64,000 nt of DNA, taken from positions 1-64,000 of the forward strand of contig NZ_MDGL01000194.1 in assembly GCF_002742265.1 (NCBI RefSeq). The letters are read 5' to 3'. The notes under the pieces were generated by a model. The model was not told the DNA's origin and ran no database searches. It worked only from the letters and a program-made list of their open reading frames with translations. Source of the stretch: Maribacter sp. 4G9. Lineage in GTDB: Bacteria; Bacteroidota; Bacteroidia; Flavobacteriales; Flavobacteriaceae. How positions within the stretch are numbered: position 1 is the stretch's first letter; every line of letters begins with the position of its first letter. The position numbers were made by a program, and so were the translations under genes. Below, piece after piece: positions 15,481-24,827 of this stretch.

Positions 15481-16680
15481 ATGAAAAATTTAGTACTCCT
15501 TTTTACGGCGATGATTTTAGGCACTACAGGTGTCTTGGCCAACGGTACAGTAGAAGATAAGGTTGCAACGCGCAATGCTTATAGGTACAACAACTCCTTT
15601 ATTTTTGTTGAGAATGGCATTACGTTTTCAGTATACCCAGATGGGGAGTTCGACTTTTACATTGAGGATTATGTAACTGGAAGAAGAAACGGAATTACCT
15701 TCAACTCAGGATATGACTACAGTCCATATGCACAGTATGATGATTACGGCGCGGTGATTCAAGTAGAGAACGTTCCTATTTATTACGACTTCTATGGAAG
15801 GGTTACCCAAATAGGTGATGTGGACATCAGATACAGAAACAATAGGGTTCGTAGCGTAGGTGGCATGTATGTGTTCTATAACAATAGAGGTTTCTATGAT
15901 TACCATACAGGTTTCATAAACATTTATAACAGACATTATGTATATCGCCCATTTCACGGGTTTTTCGTAAGACCCGCCATAGGATTCGCATTGGTTTTCA
16001 ATAGACCTTACAGAAGGTTTTACACGCCAATAAGGTACACCTATTACACACCTTATAGATTCAATACCCGTAGGGCGTATGTAAACATTGGAAGAGAACA
16101 TAGATACAATCAAGTGCGACGTGAAAGGGCGAGTATCTATAGAAATGATAATCGGGTAGCCGTAAGGGAGAATTCCTATAGAGGTAACAAAAGTACGGCT
16201 TACAGAAACAATGACGGTGTTCGTTCCAACAATAACACGGCGAGAAGAAGTGATGATTTTAAGTCTGGAAGAAGTGTGGCCTCAAGCAACAATGGACGAA
16301 AAACGGATAATTCCGTAAGAAGATCGTCAACTGTGAACAGAAGCAGTTCAACAACGGTAAGGCGCGGTAGTGATAATAATACAGTTAGAAGTAACGAAAA
16401 AAGAAATGTGGTATCTACAAGGGAGGTAACCAAAACTCCAAGAAGTACTACGGTAAAAAGAAGTACTACTACGTATTCATCACCTACTAACAGAAGTACG
16501 GCAAGCCGTAGTAACGATAGTAGGACCGTCACCCAAAGAAGCGTAAAAAGGACCGTTACACCTTCCAACAATAGAAGTACTACGGTCAGTAAATCGACAA
16601 GATCGGTCAGTAAAGCTCCATCTAGAGGTACTACCCGAAGCAGTAATACAAGATCCGCTTCTAGAAGGAATTATGAATAA
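15481..16680 (+). CDS. Secreted protein with Arg/Ser/Thr-rich disordered C-terminus
   Basis: A 399-residue protein with a signal peptide (MKNLVLLFTAMILGTTGVLA, 1-20). Residues 35-180 are rich in Tyr, Phe and Gly with short beta-like repeats of the YRNNRVRSVGGMYVFYNNRG kind. From about residue 200 the chain is low-complexity Arg, Ser, Thr and Asn, strongly basic, with no cysteines. It may sit at the cell surface and bind polyanions, but this is only inferred from charge. It has its own transcript, with a sigma-54-like promoter upstream and a strong terminator downstream. No characterised family was recognised. Confidence 0.8.
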   Translation: MKNLVLLFTAMILGTTGVLANGTVEDKVATRNAYRYNNSFIFVENGITFSVYPDGEFDFYIEDYVTGRRNGITFNSGYDYSPYAQYDDYGAVIQVENVPIYYDFYGRVTQIGDVDIRYRNNRVRSVGGMYVFYNNRGFYDYHTGFINIYNRHYVYRPFHGFFVRPAIGFALVFNRPYRRFYTPIRYTYYTPYRFNTRRAYVNIGREHRYNQVRRERASIYRNDNRVAVRENSYRGNKSTAYRNNDGVRSNNNTARRSDDFKSGRSVASSNNGRKTDNSVRRSSTVNRSSSTTVRRGSDNNTVRSNEKRNVVSTREVTKTPRSTTVKRSTTTYSSPTNRSTASRSNDSRTVTQRSVKRTVTPSNNRSTTVSKSTRSVSKAPSRGTTRSSNTRSASRRNYE

Positions 16681-16711
16681 TTAAGATAGTTTTTAGGTTG
16701 GTTAGTTGTTT

Positions 16712-16750
16712 AGCCCTGTAGCAGATACGTTTGCTACAGGGCTTTTTTTT
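16712..16750 (+). terminator. Strong intrinsic terminator
   Basis: AGCCCTGTAGCA (16712-16723) pairs perfectly with TGCTACAGGGCT (16732-16743) and is followed by eight T. It closes the transcript of the Arg/Ser-rich secreted protein. Confidence 0.9.
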
Positions 16751-16926
16751 GAGGGTCTTATTGTAGGAATTTTAAAAACTCCCTTTTGTTGAATGGAATT
16801 GAGCCATCCTTATTTACATAGTGTCCATTAGGATACTTATTGCAATTCGATTACATTTTTATTCGTGTGGATCAATCCATCTGCAGGAAACCTAGTAGAT
16901 TTCCAAACATCCAATTTACAGGCAAA

Positions 16927-17958
16927 TTGAAAAAAATACATCCAAAATTAATCAAACAATTATTACTATTAATATTGATACTATTTTTTGGCGGATTGAT
17001 ATTCGACTCCATGTTACCCTATATTTCCGGGGTTTTGGGGGCGCTTACGCTATATGTCATCCTTAAAAAATGGATGAAAAAACTACATAAAACAGGGTTG
17101 GGAAAAAGGTGGTCCGCGATTACACTAATACTATTGGCTACCATTAGTATATGCATTCCCTTGTCCGGTGCCGTATACATGTTGGGATTCAAGATAGGAA
17201 ACTTGGCCGATAAGTCAGAACAGGTAATCAGCGCATTCAAGGAACAGGTCTTTGTATTGGAAAAGCATTTGGATTATGACGTTTCCAACGCCATAGACCC
17301 CCAACAGGCATCAGGTTGGGTGACCGAAAACCTTTCTGGATTTGCAAGTAGTACCTTGAACGTAGTTATTTCTCTAGGGGTCCTCCTAATAATCCTTTAT
17401 TACATGTTAATAAGCCCAAAGGAAATGAGGGATTCCTTGATGGAATATATTCCGCTAAGTAACAAAACCCTGGTTACCTTGGGCAATGAAATCGACAAGG
17501 TAGTACGCTCCAATGCCATTGCGATACCCCTAGTAGCCCTGGCACAGGGAATCATCGCGCTTATTGGGTTTTATATATTTGATATAGATAACCCTTGGTT
17601 TTGGTTCGTGATAGTTACCATTGGTTCCATGATTCCCTTTATTGGAACGTTTATAGGTATATTTCCCGTTTTTGTTTTAAGTCTTGCCAGCGGAAACGAT
17701 TTTCAGGCATGGGGTATACTCATCTATGGGTTGGTCGTAGTTGGCTCTACGGACAATCTTATTAGACTATTGCTACTTCAAAAACTGGATAGTATTCATC
17801 CGTTGATAACATTGATCGGGGTGCTATTGGGTATACCCCTATTTGGATTTGTAGGATTAATATTCGGACCCTTGATCGTAAACCTTTTCTTGATTTTGTT
17901 GAAAGTCTATAAAGGACAATACGGCGTACAAAAAGCTGAAAAAGCTCGGCAAATATGA
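16927..17958 (+). CDS. AI-2E family transporter (PerM/UPF0118)
   Basis: A polytopic inner-membrane protein of about 343 residues with hydrophobic segments spread over the chain, including pairs near the N-terminus, and a C-terminal block with LIGVLLGIPLFGFVGLIFGP. These match the AI-2E/PerM family, some members of which export autoinducer-2 while most have unknown cargo or act as Na+/H+ antiporters. The TTG at 16927 (giving MKKIHPKLIKQLL) is preferred; a longer in-frame TTG start at 16840 adds 29 residues that do not look like this family. Convergent with the flippase gene, one base apart. Confidence 0.82.
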   Translation: MKKIHPKLIKQLLLLILILFFGGLIFDSMLPYISGVLGALTLYVILKKWMKKLHKTGLGKRWSAITLILLATISICIPLSGAVYMLGFKIGNLADKSEQVISAFKEQVFVLEKHLDYDVSNAIDPQQASGWVTENLSGFASSTLNVVISLGVLLIILYYMLISPKEMRDSLMEYIPLSNKTLVTLGNEIDKVVRSNAIAIPLVALAQGIIALIGFYIFDIDNPWFWFVIVTIGSMIPFIGTFIGIFPVFVLSLASGNDFQAWGILIYGLVVVGSTDNLIRLLLLQKLDSIHPLITLIGVLLGIPLFGFVGLIFGPLIVNLFLILLKVYKGQYGVQKAEKARQI

Positions 17959-17959
17959 A

Positions 17960-19417
17960 TTATTTTCTGCCTAGGTATTTATCAAGTATTGAATGAATAT
18001 CCTCTGAAATCCGGAACTTATAAAGTACCATAAAATAAACCACAGTAATTAAAATACTCTTGACCCCAATTTTTACGATGGGGTGAAATGAAAACGGTAT
18101 TGAAGAAAAGACAATCGCCAAACCTAGTACCAACAAAAAGACTTTTAAGGTCTCCATTGTAAACGGTTGTAGACCAAACTTGGATTTCACGTAATACAAC
18201 TTTAAGGAATTGTAGATGAAAAATGCCGAAAAGCTGGCTATTGCAGCTCCCTGTAGCCCAAATTTTGGAATCAACCATAGATTGAAACCAACGGCCAATA
18301 GGGCCAACATAACGCCAAAGAACAAAACCGATGTGTAGTATTTTGAATTGAACAAAATCGAATTGTTGTTGCCCAATAAGGAGTCATATACCTTTACTAG
18401 GCCAATCCAAAACACAATGATATAACCTTCACTATAATCCGATGGTAAAAGTCGATACAAGTCGTGCAAATTAAGCAGTATCAAAACCAATAACAGGGCC
18501 GAAACGATAAACAGGGTCAAAGAGCTTTTCCGATACAATCCGCCCAAAGACTTCAAATCATTTTTATTGATATACTCCGCCGTCATGGGATAGGTTATCT
18601 GATGCATCGCCCTACTGGGCACGGCAATCACCGTGGCCATAAATCCTGCAACGGCATAAAAGGCAACGTTTTCTATGGGCAAATAATTATTGAGCATCAC
18701 CTTGTCCACCTCCATAAGTACAATGGCGGTAGAGCCACCCAAGATAATCAAGGCACTATATTGAAGGATTTCCCTCCAATTAGGGGGTAGTACGGTCGTC
18801 AATTTTGGAAAACGAAGACGATAGGCATACAGTTTCATGATACCCACCCTAAGGATATAAAAACCCACCAGGGCATTGATGAATTGGGGAACATCCAGAA
18901 CCTTCAACCACAACAGAATCAATAATATGCTCTGCCCCACCCTACAGAAAATCTCTTTCATGAAATTTCCAAAGACCGATTTCATCCTGATTCTGGCCCA
19001 GGCATAGAATACCTCAAAATATGCCATGGAAATCCCGATCAGGAATATTTGCCATAAATAATCCCGTACTATGGGGTTTTCCCTGGAAAGCAACCCCCCA
19101 ATGGTCTCATTGGCCAAAAAACTGATGAAACCTATGGGTATGATGAACAGCAGCGGTAAAAAGAGCATCATCCCCAAAAAGCGGTCCTGTTCCCGTTCCG
19201 TTTTAAAACTGCTATAAAACTTGACCAAACTGTTGGGGACACCAAAGGCTAGAATGGGCATGAGAACACCGGAAACGGATAGAATCAATTGTACCAGCCC
19301 ATAATGGTCCGGTTGCATAAAATTTGTATAGAGAAATAGCGTATTTAGCGCGCCAATGGCAAAACCAACGTAGGTTACGATGGTATTGTTCAAGGACTGT
19401 TTTAGTACGATACCCAT
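17960..19417 (-). CDS. Polysaccharide flippase (Wzx/MATE-like oligosaccharide transporter)
   Basis: A 485-residue protein with 12-14 predicted membrane helices beginning MGIVLKQSLNNTIVTYVGFA. The pattern, including an N-terminal helix pair and a charged middle loop, matches lipopolysaccharide/O-antigen flippases of the MOP superfamily, which flip lipid-linked glycans across the inner membrane. It lies 1 nt after the GT4 gene, so translation is likely coupled. With GT4 and the YfhO protein it forms a surface-glycan block. Confidence 0.85.
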   Translation of the reverse strand: MGIVLKQSLNNTIVTYVGFAIGALNTLFLYTNFMQPDHYGLVQLILSVSGVLMPILAFGVPNSLVKFYSSFKTEREQDRFLGMMLFLPLLFIIPIGFISFLANETIGGLLSRENPIVRDYLWQIFLIGISMAYFEVFYAWARIRMKSVFGNFMKEIFCRVGQSILLILLWLKVLDVPQFINALVGFYILRVGIMKLYAYRLRFPKLTTVLPPNWREILQYSALIILGGSTAIVLMEVDKVMLNNYLPIENVAFYAVAGFMATVIAVPSRAMHQITYPMTAEYINKNDLKSLGGLYRKSSLTLFIVSALLLVLILLNLHDLYRLLPSDYSEGYIIVFWIGLVKVYDSLLGNNNSILFNSKYYTSVLFFGVMLALLAVGFNLWLIPKFGLQGAAIASFSAFFIYNSLKLYYVKSKFGLQPFTMETLKVFLLVLGLAIVFSSIPFSFHPIVKIGVKSILITVVYFMVLYKFRISEDIHSILDKYLGRK

Positions 19418-19418
19418 C

Positions 19419-20690
19419 TTATATGTAATCCGCGAATTGCCTTGTTAGTTCCTGCCTACTGTAACGTTCAATGTTGATCGCCGAAACCTTTAAGGAATTA
19501 TTTTTATAGCGTTGAAACCAGTTCAAAAGTACACTTTTAAGCTCGTATTCATTGGCATAATCAAAAAACTGTCCTGATGCCGTTTCGGAAATCATTTCGG
19601 CTACTTCCCAATGGGCCGGACCAATCCCCAGAATAGGTCTTTTGGCCCTCAAATATTCAAAAAACTTACCCGGAATGATTCCAATGGTCTCCTTTGAATC
19701 GATTTCCACCAACAATAAAACCTGTGATCTATGTTGAAAGGAAACCGCTTCTTCATGTGGTACGTACCCAAGGATACGTGCATATTCGCGTATCCCGAAT
19801 TCGGTCAGGGAATCCAAGATATCCTGACCCACGACCCCCACAAAATTAAGCTGTAAGGAGTCTTTAAAGTCGGCATGTTCCTGAACCAATTCGCCCAATA
19901 CCTTCCATAAATTAAGTGGGTTTCGTTTGGTAAGCATGGAGCCAATATGGGCGATGGTGAACTTTTCATCCAAGGTAACAGGCTTTCTTTCCCCCATTTC
20001 AAAACCATTGGTGATTACTTTGATGGGTTTTGAGGTTAGGCTCTGGAATTCTTGTTTTGTGGTCTTGCTCGTGACCACGATTTTATCGGCGGTATTCAAT
20101 ACCTTTTGCTCGAGTTGCTTATGCTTTTTTTTTGCCGATGCCGTTAACTTCAACTTTTTGTGATAGCCAATGGAAGTCCACGGATCCCTAAAATCAGCTA
20201 TCCACTGAAGGCCCGATCGTTCTTTCAATTTTAGACCGATTAAATGCACGCTATGCGGGGGGCCCGTGGTAATTATGGTTTCTATAGCTTCCTTCTTCAA
20301 AAGGGGAGCTAAAAATTCCACCGATGGATTCACCCAAAATTTACGGGCATCGGGGATAAAAAAATTGCCCCGTACCCAAAGCATGATACGTTCCAATACA
20401 GACTGATTTTTTTCTGTAATGACGCCAGAACTAATACGTTCGGTCTTCTTCCCCGATACCCATTTTGATAGGCCATAGGGTTCAAAAATTATATGTTCCA
20501 GTATCTTTACATCCTTGGATACGTCCTTGAACAAGGAAGCATCCTTTAAAGGATAATGGGGATTTTTTGGAATATACACGATAGGCTCCACACCAAAACC
20601 CCTAAAATATTTTACAAATTTCAGCCATCGTTGTACTCCAGGACCCCCTGCCGGAGGCCAGTAATACGTAATGACCAAAACCTTCTTCAT
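19419..20690 (-). CDS. Glycosyltransferase family 4
   Basis: A 423-residue GT-B fold glycosyltransferase. The N-terminal half has VITYYWPPAGGPGVQRW near the start, typical of GT4 nucleotide-binding loops, and the C-terminal half has FEYLRAKRPILGIG, the donor-binding region with the E-x7-E-like signature. It probably adds a sugar to a lipid-linked oligosaccharide in the cytosol. It lies 125 nt behind the YfhO gene and 1 nt ahead of the flippase gene. Confidence 0.87.
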   Translation of the reverse strand: MKKVLVITYYWPPAGGPGVQRWLKFVKYFRGFGVEPIVYIPKNPHYPLKDASLFKDVSKDVKILEHIIFEPYGLSKWVSGKKTERISSGVITEKNQSVLERIMLWVRGNFFIPDARKFWVNPSVEFLAPLLKKEAIETIITTGPPHSVHLIGLKLKERSGLQWIADFRDPWTSIGYHKKLKLTASAKKKHKQLEQKVLNTADKIVVTSKTTKQEFQSLTSKPIKVITNGFEMGERKPVTLDEKFTIAHIGSMLTKRNPLNLWKVLGELVQEHADFKDSLQLNFVGVVGQDILDSLTEFGIREYARILGYVPHEEAVSFQHRSQVLLLVEIDSKETIGIIPGKFFEYLRAKRPILGIGPAHWEVAEMISETASGQFFDYANEYELKSVLLNWFQRYKNNSLKVSAINIERYSRQELTRQFADYI

Positions 20691-20815
20691 CTACTTAATG
20701 TTTTTCGTTCAAATGAAAATCTGGGGAATAAATGGTTCTAGCATGGATCGAACGCCGTGCATTCGCGTACTCCTGATAACTATCGGGATAATTATGTTGG
20801 TGGGTATGCGAGAAC

Positions 20816-23275
20816 TTAATTTGATGTATGTACATTTTCTTCGGTCCCTGCTTCTTTTTTTGTTCGCCAAAAAGAGTACCCAATGCCTCCCAAAAGTACC
20901 AAGCCCAACATAATTGTACTTGCTAAGCTAATCGTGCTTCCCTGCTTAACGACTTCGGGTTCAAACTTGAACTCGACGGTATGGCCTCCTTGGGGCACTC
21001 GCATGGCCCTTAACACGTAGTTTACCTTAAAATGATCCGTACGTTCGCCATCCAAATAGGCATTCCAACCATGAGGATAATACATCTCACTGAACACCGC
21101 GATACCGGCATTTGGGTTGCTCGATGTATAGGTCAGATGATTGGGTTCATAATCCGTTAATTGAATCGTGGCGGTAGAATCCACTTGATAATCAAATCTA
21201 TTGATATTGCTAAGTTTTTCCGCATTGAAGACGGCCACATGCTTGGTGTCCAAACTGTCCAAGGCAAGAATTTCCTCATTGGCGGACTTCACAGGCCTCA
21301 ATTCCTTTACGAACCAAGCGTTTCCGTTGGCATCAGGGTTTTGAATGGGAAAAATAGTTCCGTCCTGATCTTGCCGAATCACATATTTTATGTTCAACAT
21401 ATTGAATACGGAAAGGTTACCCTTGTATATATGGAACTCATAAAGGTCACGCATCCCGGCGGGTTTGGCGGCATGATACCCGGTGATACTTTGATGGAAA
21501 TAAGCTGTTTTAGCCGAGTCAAAACCATCGGTCTGGTCAAAAACCCTATACACCCCATCGTCTTCCATGATGAGTTTGTCCGCTTCCGAAGCTTGAAAAG
21601 GTTCCAGCATTCTTCGCTTCGAAACAAAATTATCGGCATTCACATATCTAAGGTTCACTCCTACCAAATCGAAAACCACAAGGAGCCCAACTCCCAAAAT
21701 AACCAGGTTTTCCTTGAGTTTACCCTTAAGGTAAAACCAGATCAATCCCACCGTTATCAATACATACAACATGGATCTAATAAGATCGTTCGTATACACG
21801 GCCTTACGGTCCAGACGCAACATTTCCGGGAGTTCCTCCAATCCGGTCATTCGCAAACGCTCATCTGAGGGCCCTGTAAAATCAAACATTCCCTTTATCA
21901 TAAACAATAAAATTCCTAGACCCAACACCACCGCTCCGGCGTATTTTAGGGAATTCAACTTATCCAATGGAGGGACTTTAGGTGAGAATATCTTTTTTAA
22001 TGCCAAGATGGCCAAGATCGGCGCACACAATTCCAACACGACCTGTATGGAAGAAACCGCCCTGAATTTATCGTACAACGGAAAATAATCGATCATAAAA
22101 TCCGTGAGACCACTAAAATTCTTTCCCCATGAAAGTAAAAGTGACAACAGTACGCCAAACAGCAACCACCATTTATGTTTGCCCTTTACCAAGAACAATC
22201 CCAGTACGAACAAGAAAAATATGATGGCACCAATATAAGCAGGACCGGATGTGCCGGGTTGTTGACCCCAATAAAGCGGAATTCCGCTCACAAAATCCAG
22301 GGCACTGGACCGTGGCAAGCCTTTGTCTATTAAGTAGTTGAAGGATTTAGAGTCTTCACCCAGATTTTCTTGGCTAGCCCCGCCAAAAAGTCTGGGAACG
22401 AATAAATTTAGGGATTCCGCGATCCCATAACTCCATTGGGTTATATACTCTTTACTTAAGCCGTTAGTACTTTCCTTTGGGGAACCATCTGGGTTGATGG
22501 TCAATTCACTTTTGCCGCGGGTACTCCAATCCGCATATTCCTTCGTGGCCAAAAGACTGGTAGCATTCGCCGCAATGCCAAGGGCTACCGCAGCGACCAA
22601 AATTCCAACAGAGATAAAATAGTGTTTTATTTCCTTTCGCTTTATGGCATCGACCAAATAAGCTATGCCCAAAACCAACACCAACAGCATAAAGTAATAG
22701 GTCATTTGGTAGTGGTTGGCCACTATTTCCAGGGCCATTCCCAATGCCGCCACCAAAAACCCGGATAGATATTTTTTTCTGAACACCAATATAATACCGG
22801 CCAAAAGGATGGGCAAGTATGCCAATGCATGGGCCTTTGCGTTATGACCCGCTCCAATGATAATGATTAAATATGTGGAAAAACCAAAGGCCAATGCACC
22901 TAAGATCGCGAGTTTATAATCGACCTTTAAACAACAGAGCAGGATATAGAAACCTATAAAGTAAAGAAATAAATAATCCGCGGGCCTAGGCAAAAATCGA
23001 ATAAGCCTATCCAATTTCTTGACGTAGTTGTGTGGATAATTTGCCCCTAATTGATAGGTGGGCATGCCACCAAAAGCACTATTGGTCCAATAAGGCTCCG
23101 TATCATTTCTTTTTCTAAAGTCATTTTGCTCTTTGGCCATGCCCGTATATTGGGCAATATCATTTTGAAAAATAACCTTTCCTTGAAGTACAGGGTGGAA
23201 GTAAGCTAGGGCTATTACTGTAAAAAATACGGTTACAAAAAAATGGGTGAAAAAGAATTTTAGACCTTTCTTCAT
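20816..23275 (-). CDS. YfhO family integral membrane protein
   Basis: An 819-residue protein with about twelve membrane helices in the first 550 residues, followed by a periplasmic beta-rich region and a last helix near the C-terminus (SLASTIMLGLVLLGGIGYSF). This matches the YfhO family, predicted GT-C-like glycosyltransferases that act on lipid-linked sugars outside the membrane, known in Gram-positives for teichoic acid glycosylation. It is the longest gene in the glycan block and lies 28 nt after the DUF4834 gene, from which it may be co-transcribed. The substrate is unknown. Confidence 0.87.
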   Translation of the reverse strand: MKKGLKFFFTHFFVTVFFTVIALAYFHPVLQGKVIFQNDIAQYTGMAKEQNDFRKRNDTEPYWTNSAFGGMPTYQLGANYPHNYVKKLDRLIRFLPRPADYLFLYFIGFYILLCCLKVDYKLAILGALAFGFSTYLIIIIGAGHNAKAHALAYLPILLAGIILVFRKKYLSGFLVAALGMALEIVANHYQMTYYFMLLVLVLGIAYLVDAIKRKEIKHYFISVGILVAAVALGIAANATSLLATKEYADWSTRGKSELTINPDGSPKESTNGLSKEYITQWSYGIAESLNLFVPRLFGGASQENLGEDSKSFNYLIDKGLPRSSALDFVSGIPLYWGQQPGTSGPAYIGAIIFFLFVLGLFLVKGKHKWWLLFGVLLSLLLSWGKNFSGLTDFMIDYFPLYDKFRAVSSIQVVLELCAPILAILALKKIFSPKVPPLDKLNSLKYAGAVVLGLGILLFMIKGMFDFTGPSDERLRMTGLEELPEMLRLDRKAVYTNDLIRSMLYVLITVGLIWFYLKGKLKENLVILGVGLLVVFDLVGVNLRYVNADNFVSKRRMLEPFQASEADKLIMEDDGVYRVFDQTDGFDSAKTAYFHQSITGYHAAKPAGMRDLYEFHIYKGNLSVFNMLNIKYVIRQDQDGTIFPIQNPDANGNAWFVKELRPVKSANEEILALDSLDTKHVAVFNAEKLSNINRFDYQVDSTATIQLTDYEPNHLTYTSSNPNAGIAVFSEMYYPHGWNAYLDGERTDHFKVNYVLRAMRVPQGGHTVEFKFEPEVVKQGSTISLASTIMLGLVLLGGIGYSFWRTKKEAGTEENVHTSN

Positions 23276-23303
23276 GTTCCGGTGGTTGGTTAAACAAAGA
23301 TAG

Positions 23304-23567
23304 CTAGTCTATTTCTTCAAAATCGATATATTCCCCAACTTTTTCGGAATTGTTATTTTTCTTGGTCGATTTCTTATTGATAATAACATCACCTACCTTT
23401 TCCTCCTTTTGATTGGAATCCATAGGGAATCCCTCAAACGTCTTTCGAAAATGTGATTCCGTCTTTTTGGCCGCGTAATTCAATATTTGTGGCGCAAACA
23501 TCCTTACCAAAATTTTTAGCAGGTAGTACACCAAAAGAATTACCAATATTGCCTTTAAAAATGCCAT
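23304..23567 (-). CDS. DUF4834 family small membrane protein
   Basis: An 87-residue protein with one N-terminal membrane helix (MAFLKAILVILLVYYLLKIL) and a charged, Lys-rich cytosolic tail ending EYIDFEEID, the terminal motif of the DUF4834 family that is restricted to Bacteroidota. Function is not known. It is the first gene of the minus-strand glycan block, 28 nt ahead of the YfhO gene. Confidence 0.85.
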   Translation of the reverse strand: MAFLKAILVILLVYYLLKILVRMFAPQILNYAAKKTESHFRKTFEGFPMDSNQKEEKVGDVIINKKSTKKNNNSEKVGEYIDFEEID

Positions 23568-23653
23568 TTATTTGGATTACGATATATCAAAAATACAATT
23601 CTCACGTTGTATAACTAGATTCAAAGTATTAAAATAATTATAAAGTCGTTTCC

Positions 23654-24739
23654 ATGGGTAAGCCCTTTATTACCAAAAGAATCCTATTTCAATTTATAAT
23701 TCTGTTGATCGCACCACTATCGGTCATGTCTCAATATACGGATGTAATCAATTCCAACAGGCCAGGACTCTCCGTTAGTGCCTATGCCGTTGGTAAAAAT
23801 GTGGTGCAAGTGGAAATGGGTCTTTTTTACGAACAGAGCGACCATACCCTTTTGAATACACAATCCGATCTTTGGGGAACCAACTTTTCGTTACGATACG
23901 GGCTTCTTTTTGAACGATTGGAGCTCAATTATGAAGGTACTTTTCAAGATCAGGATATTATCTATGATTTCTTTGACCTAAAGGCCAAAAGGAGGGATTT
24001 CTCCAGAAACAGATTGGGATTGAAATATTTACTCTACGACCCTTATAAAAATCCAGAGCGCAATAAACCCAATCTTTATAGTTGGCGCGCCAACCACAAA
24101 TTTCAATTAAAGAACCTTTTGCCCGCGGTCTCCCTGTATGCCGGTGCCAATTTCGTTTTGGGAGACAATCCATATTATCCGGGTGAACCAACGATTTCAC
24201 CTAGGGTTATGTTGGCCACTCAAAGTAGGATGACCCCAAGAATGGTAATGATTACAAATACAGCTTATGACAGAATTGGTACGGATGATCCCGAGCTGAG
24301 TTACATAATATCCGTTTCCCATGCCTTTAGAAATCCCAAATGGAGTGCTTTTTTAGAGCATCAAGGGATACAAAGCGATAGATATTCCGATTTATTGTTA
24401 AGGGGAGGTGTTGCGTACTTGTTGAATGAGCGAATGCAAGTGGACCTTGGACTTGGCGCTAGTTTTAAAAATACACCATCCAGGGTTTTTGTAAGTGCCG
24501 GCGGATCCTATAGATTCGATTTTCACAAAGACACCCTTGTTCCCATAGATGATCAAAAAGCAAATGAAAATGGCGGTGCAATTAAGAAAAACTCCATGAA
24601 TAAAGAGCAGCGTAAAAATAGAAAGACCAAGGGAAGGGGTGCGGAAGATATAGATTTAGGCCCTTCCAAAAAGCAATTGAGAAAACTCAAAAAGGCCCAA
24701 AAACAAGGAAATGGGAATTACAGTGAAATAGACTTCTAA
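23654..24739 (+). CDS. Outer-membrane transporter-like beta-barrel protein
   Basis: A 361-residue protein with an N-terminal signal peptide (about 1-27, ending SVMSQ) and alternating beta-strand pattern through residue 300, beginning with the INSNRPGLSVSAYAVGKNVVQ segment seen in the family named transporter (DUF3187/MetA-pathway-like). The last ~60 residues are charged (Lys, Glu, Arg), possibly periplasmic. It probably sits in the outer membrane. The gene stands alone, divergent from DUF4834. Confidence 0.75.
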   Translation: MGKPFITKRILFQFIILLIAPLSVMSQYTDVINSNRPGLSVSAYAVGKNVVQVEMGLFYEQSDHTLLNTQSDLWGTNFSLRYGLLFERLELNYEGTFQDQDIIYDFFDLKAKRRDFSRNRLGLKYLLYDPYKNPERNKPNLYSWRANHKFQLKNLLPAVSLYAGANFVLGDNPYYPGEPTISPRVMLATQSRMTPRMVMITNTAYDRIGTDDPELSYIISVSHAFRNPKWSAFLEHQGIQSDRYSDLLLRGGVAYLLNERMQVDLGLGASFKNTPSRVFVSAGGSYRFDFHKDTLVPIDDQKANENGGAIKKNSMNKEQRKNRKTKGRGAEDIDLGPSKKQLRKLKKAQKQGNGNYSEIDF

Positions 24740-24827
24740 GGAAAAATCCTCACGGTTCACTTTTAACTGCTCCCTATTTTTCGGTATTGATTAATATTCC
24801 TAATATTGATGGTTCTAAGAAGCATCA

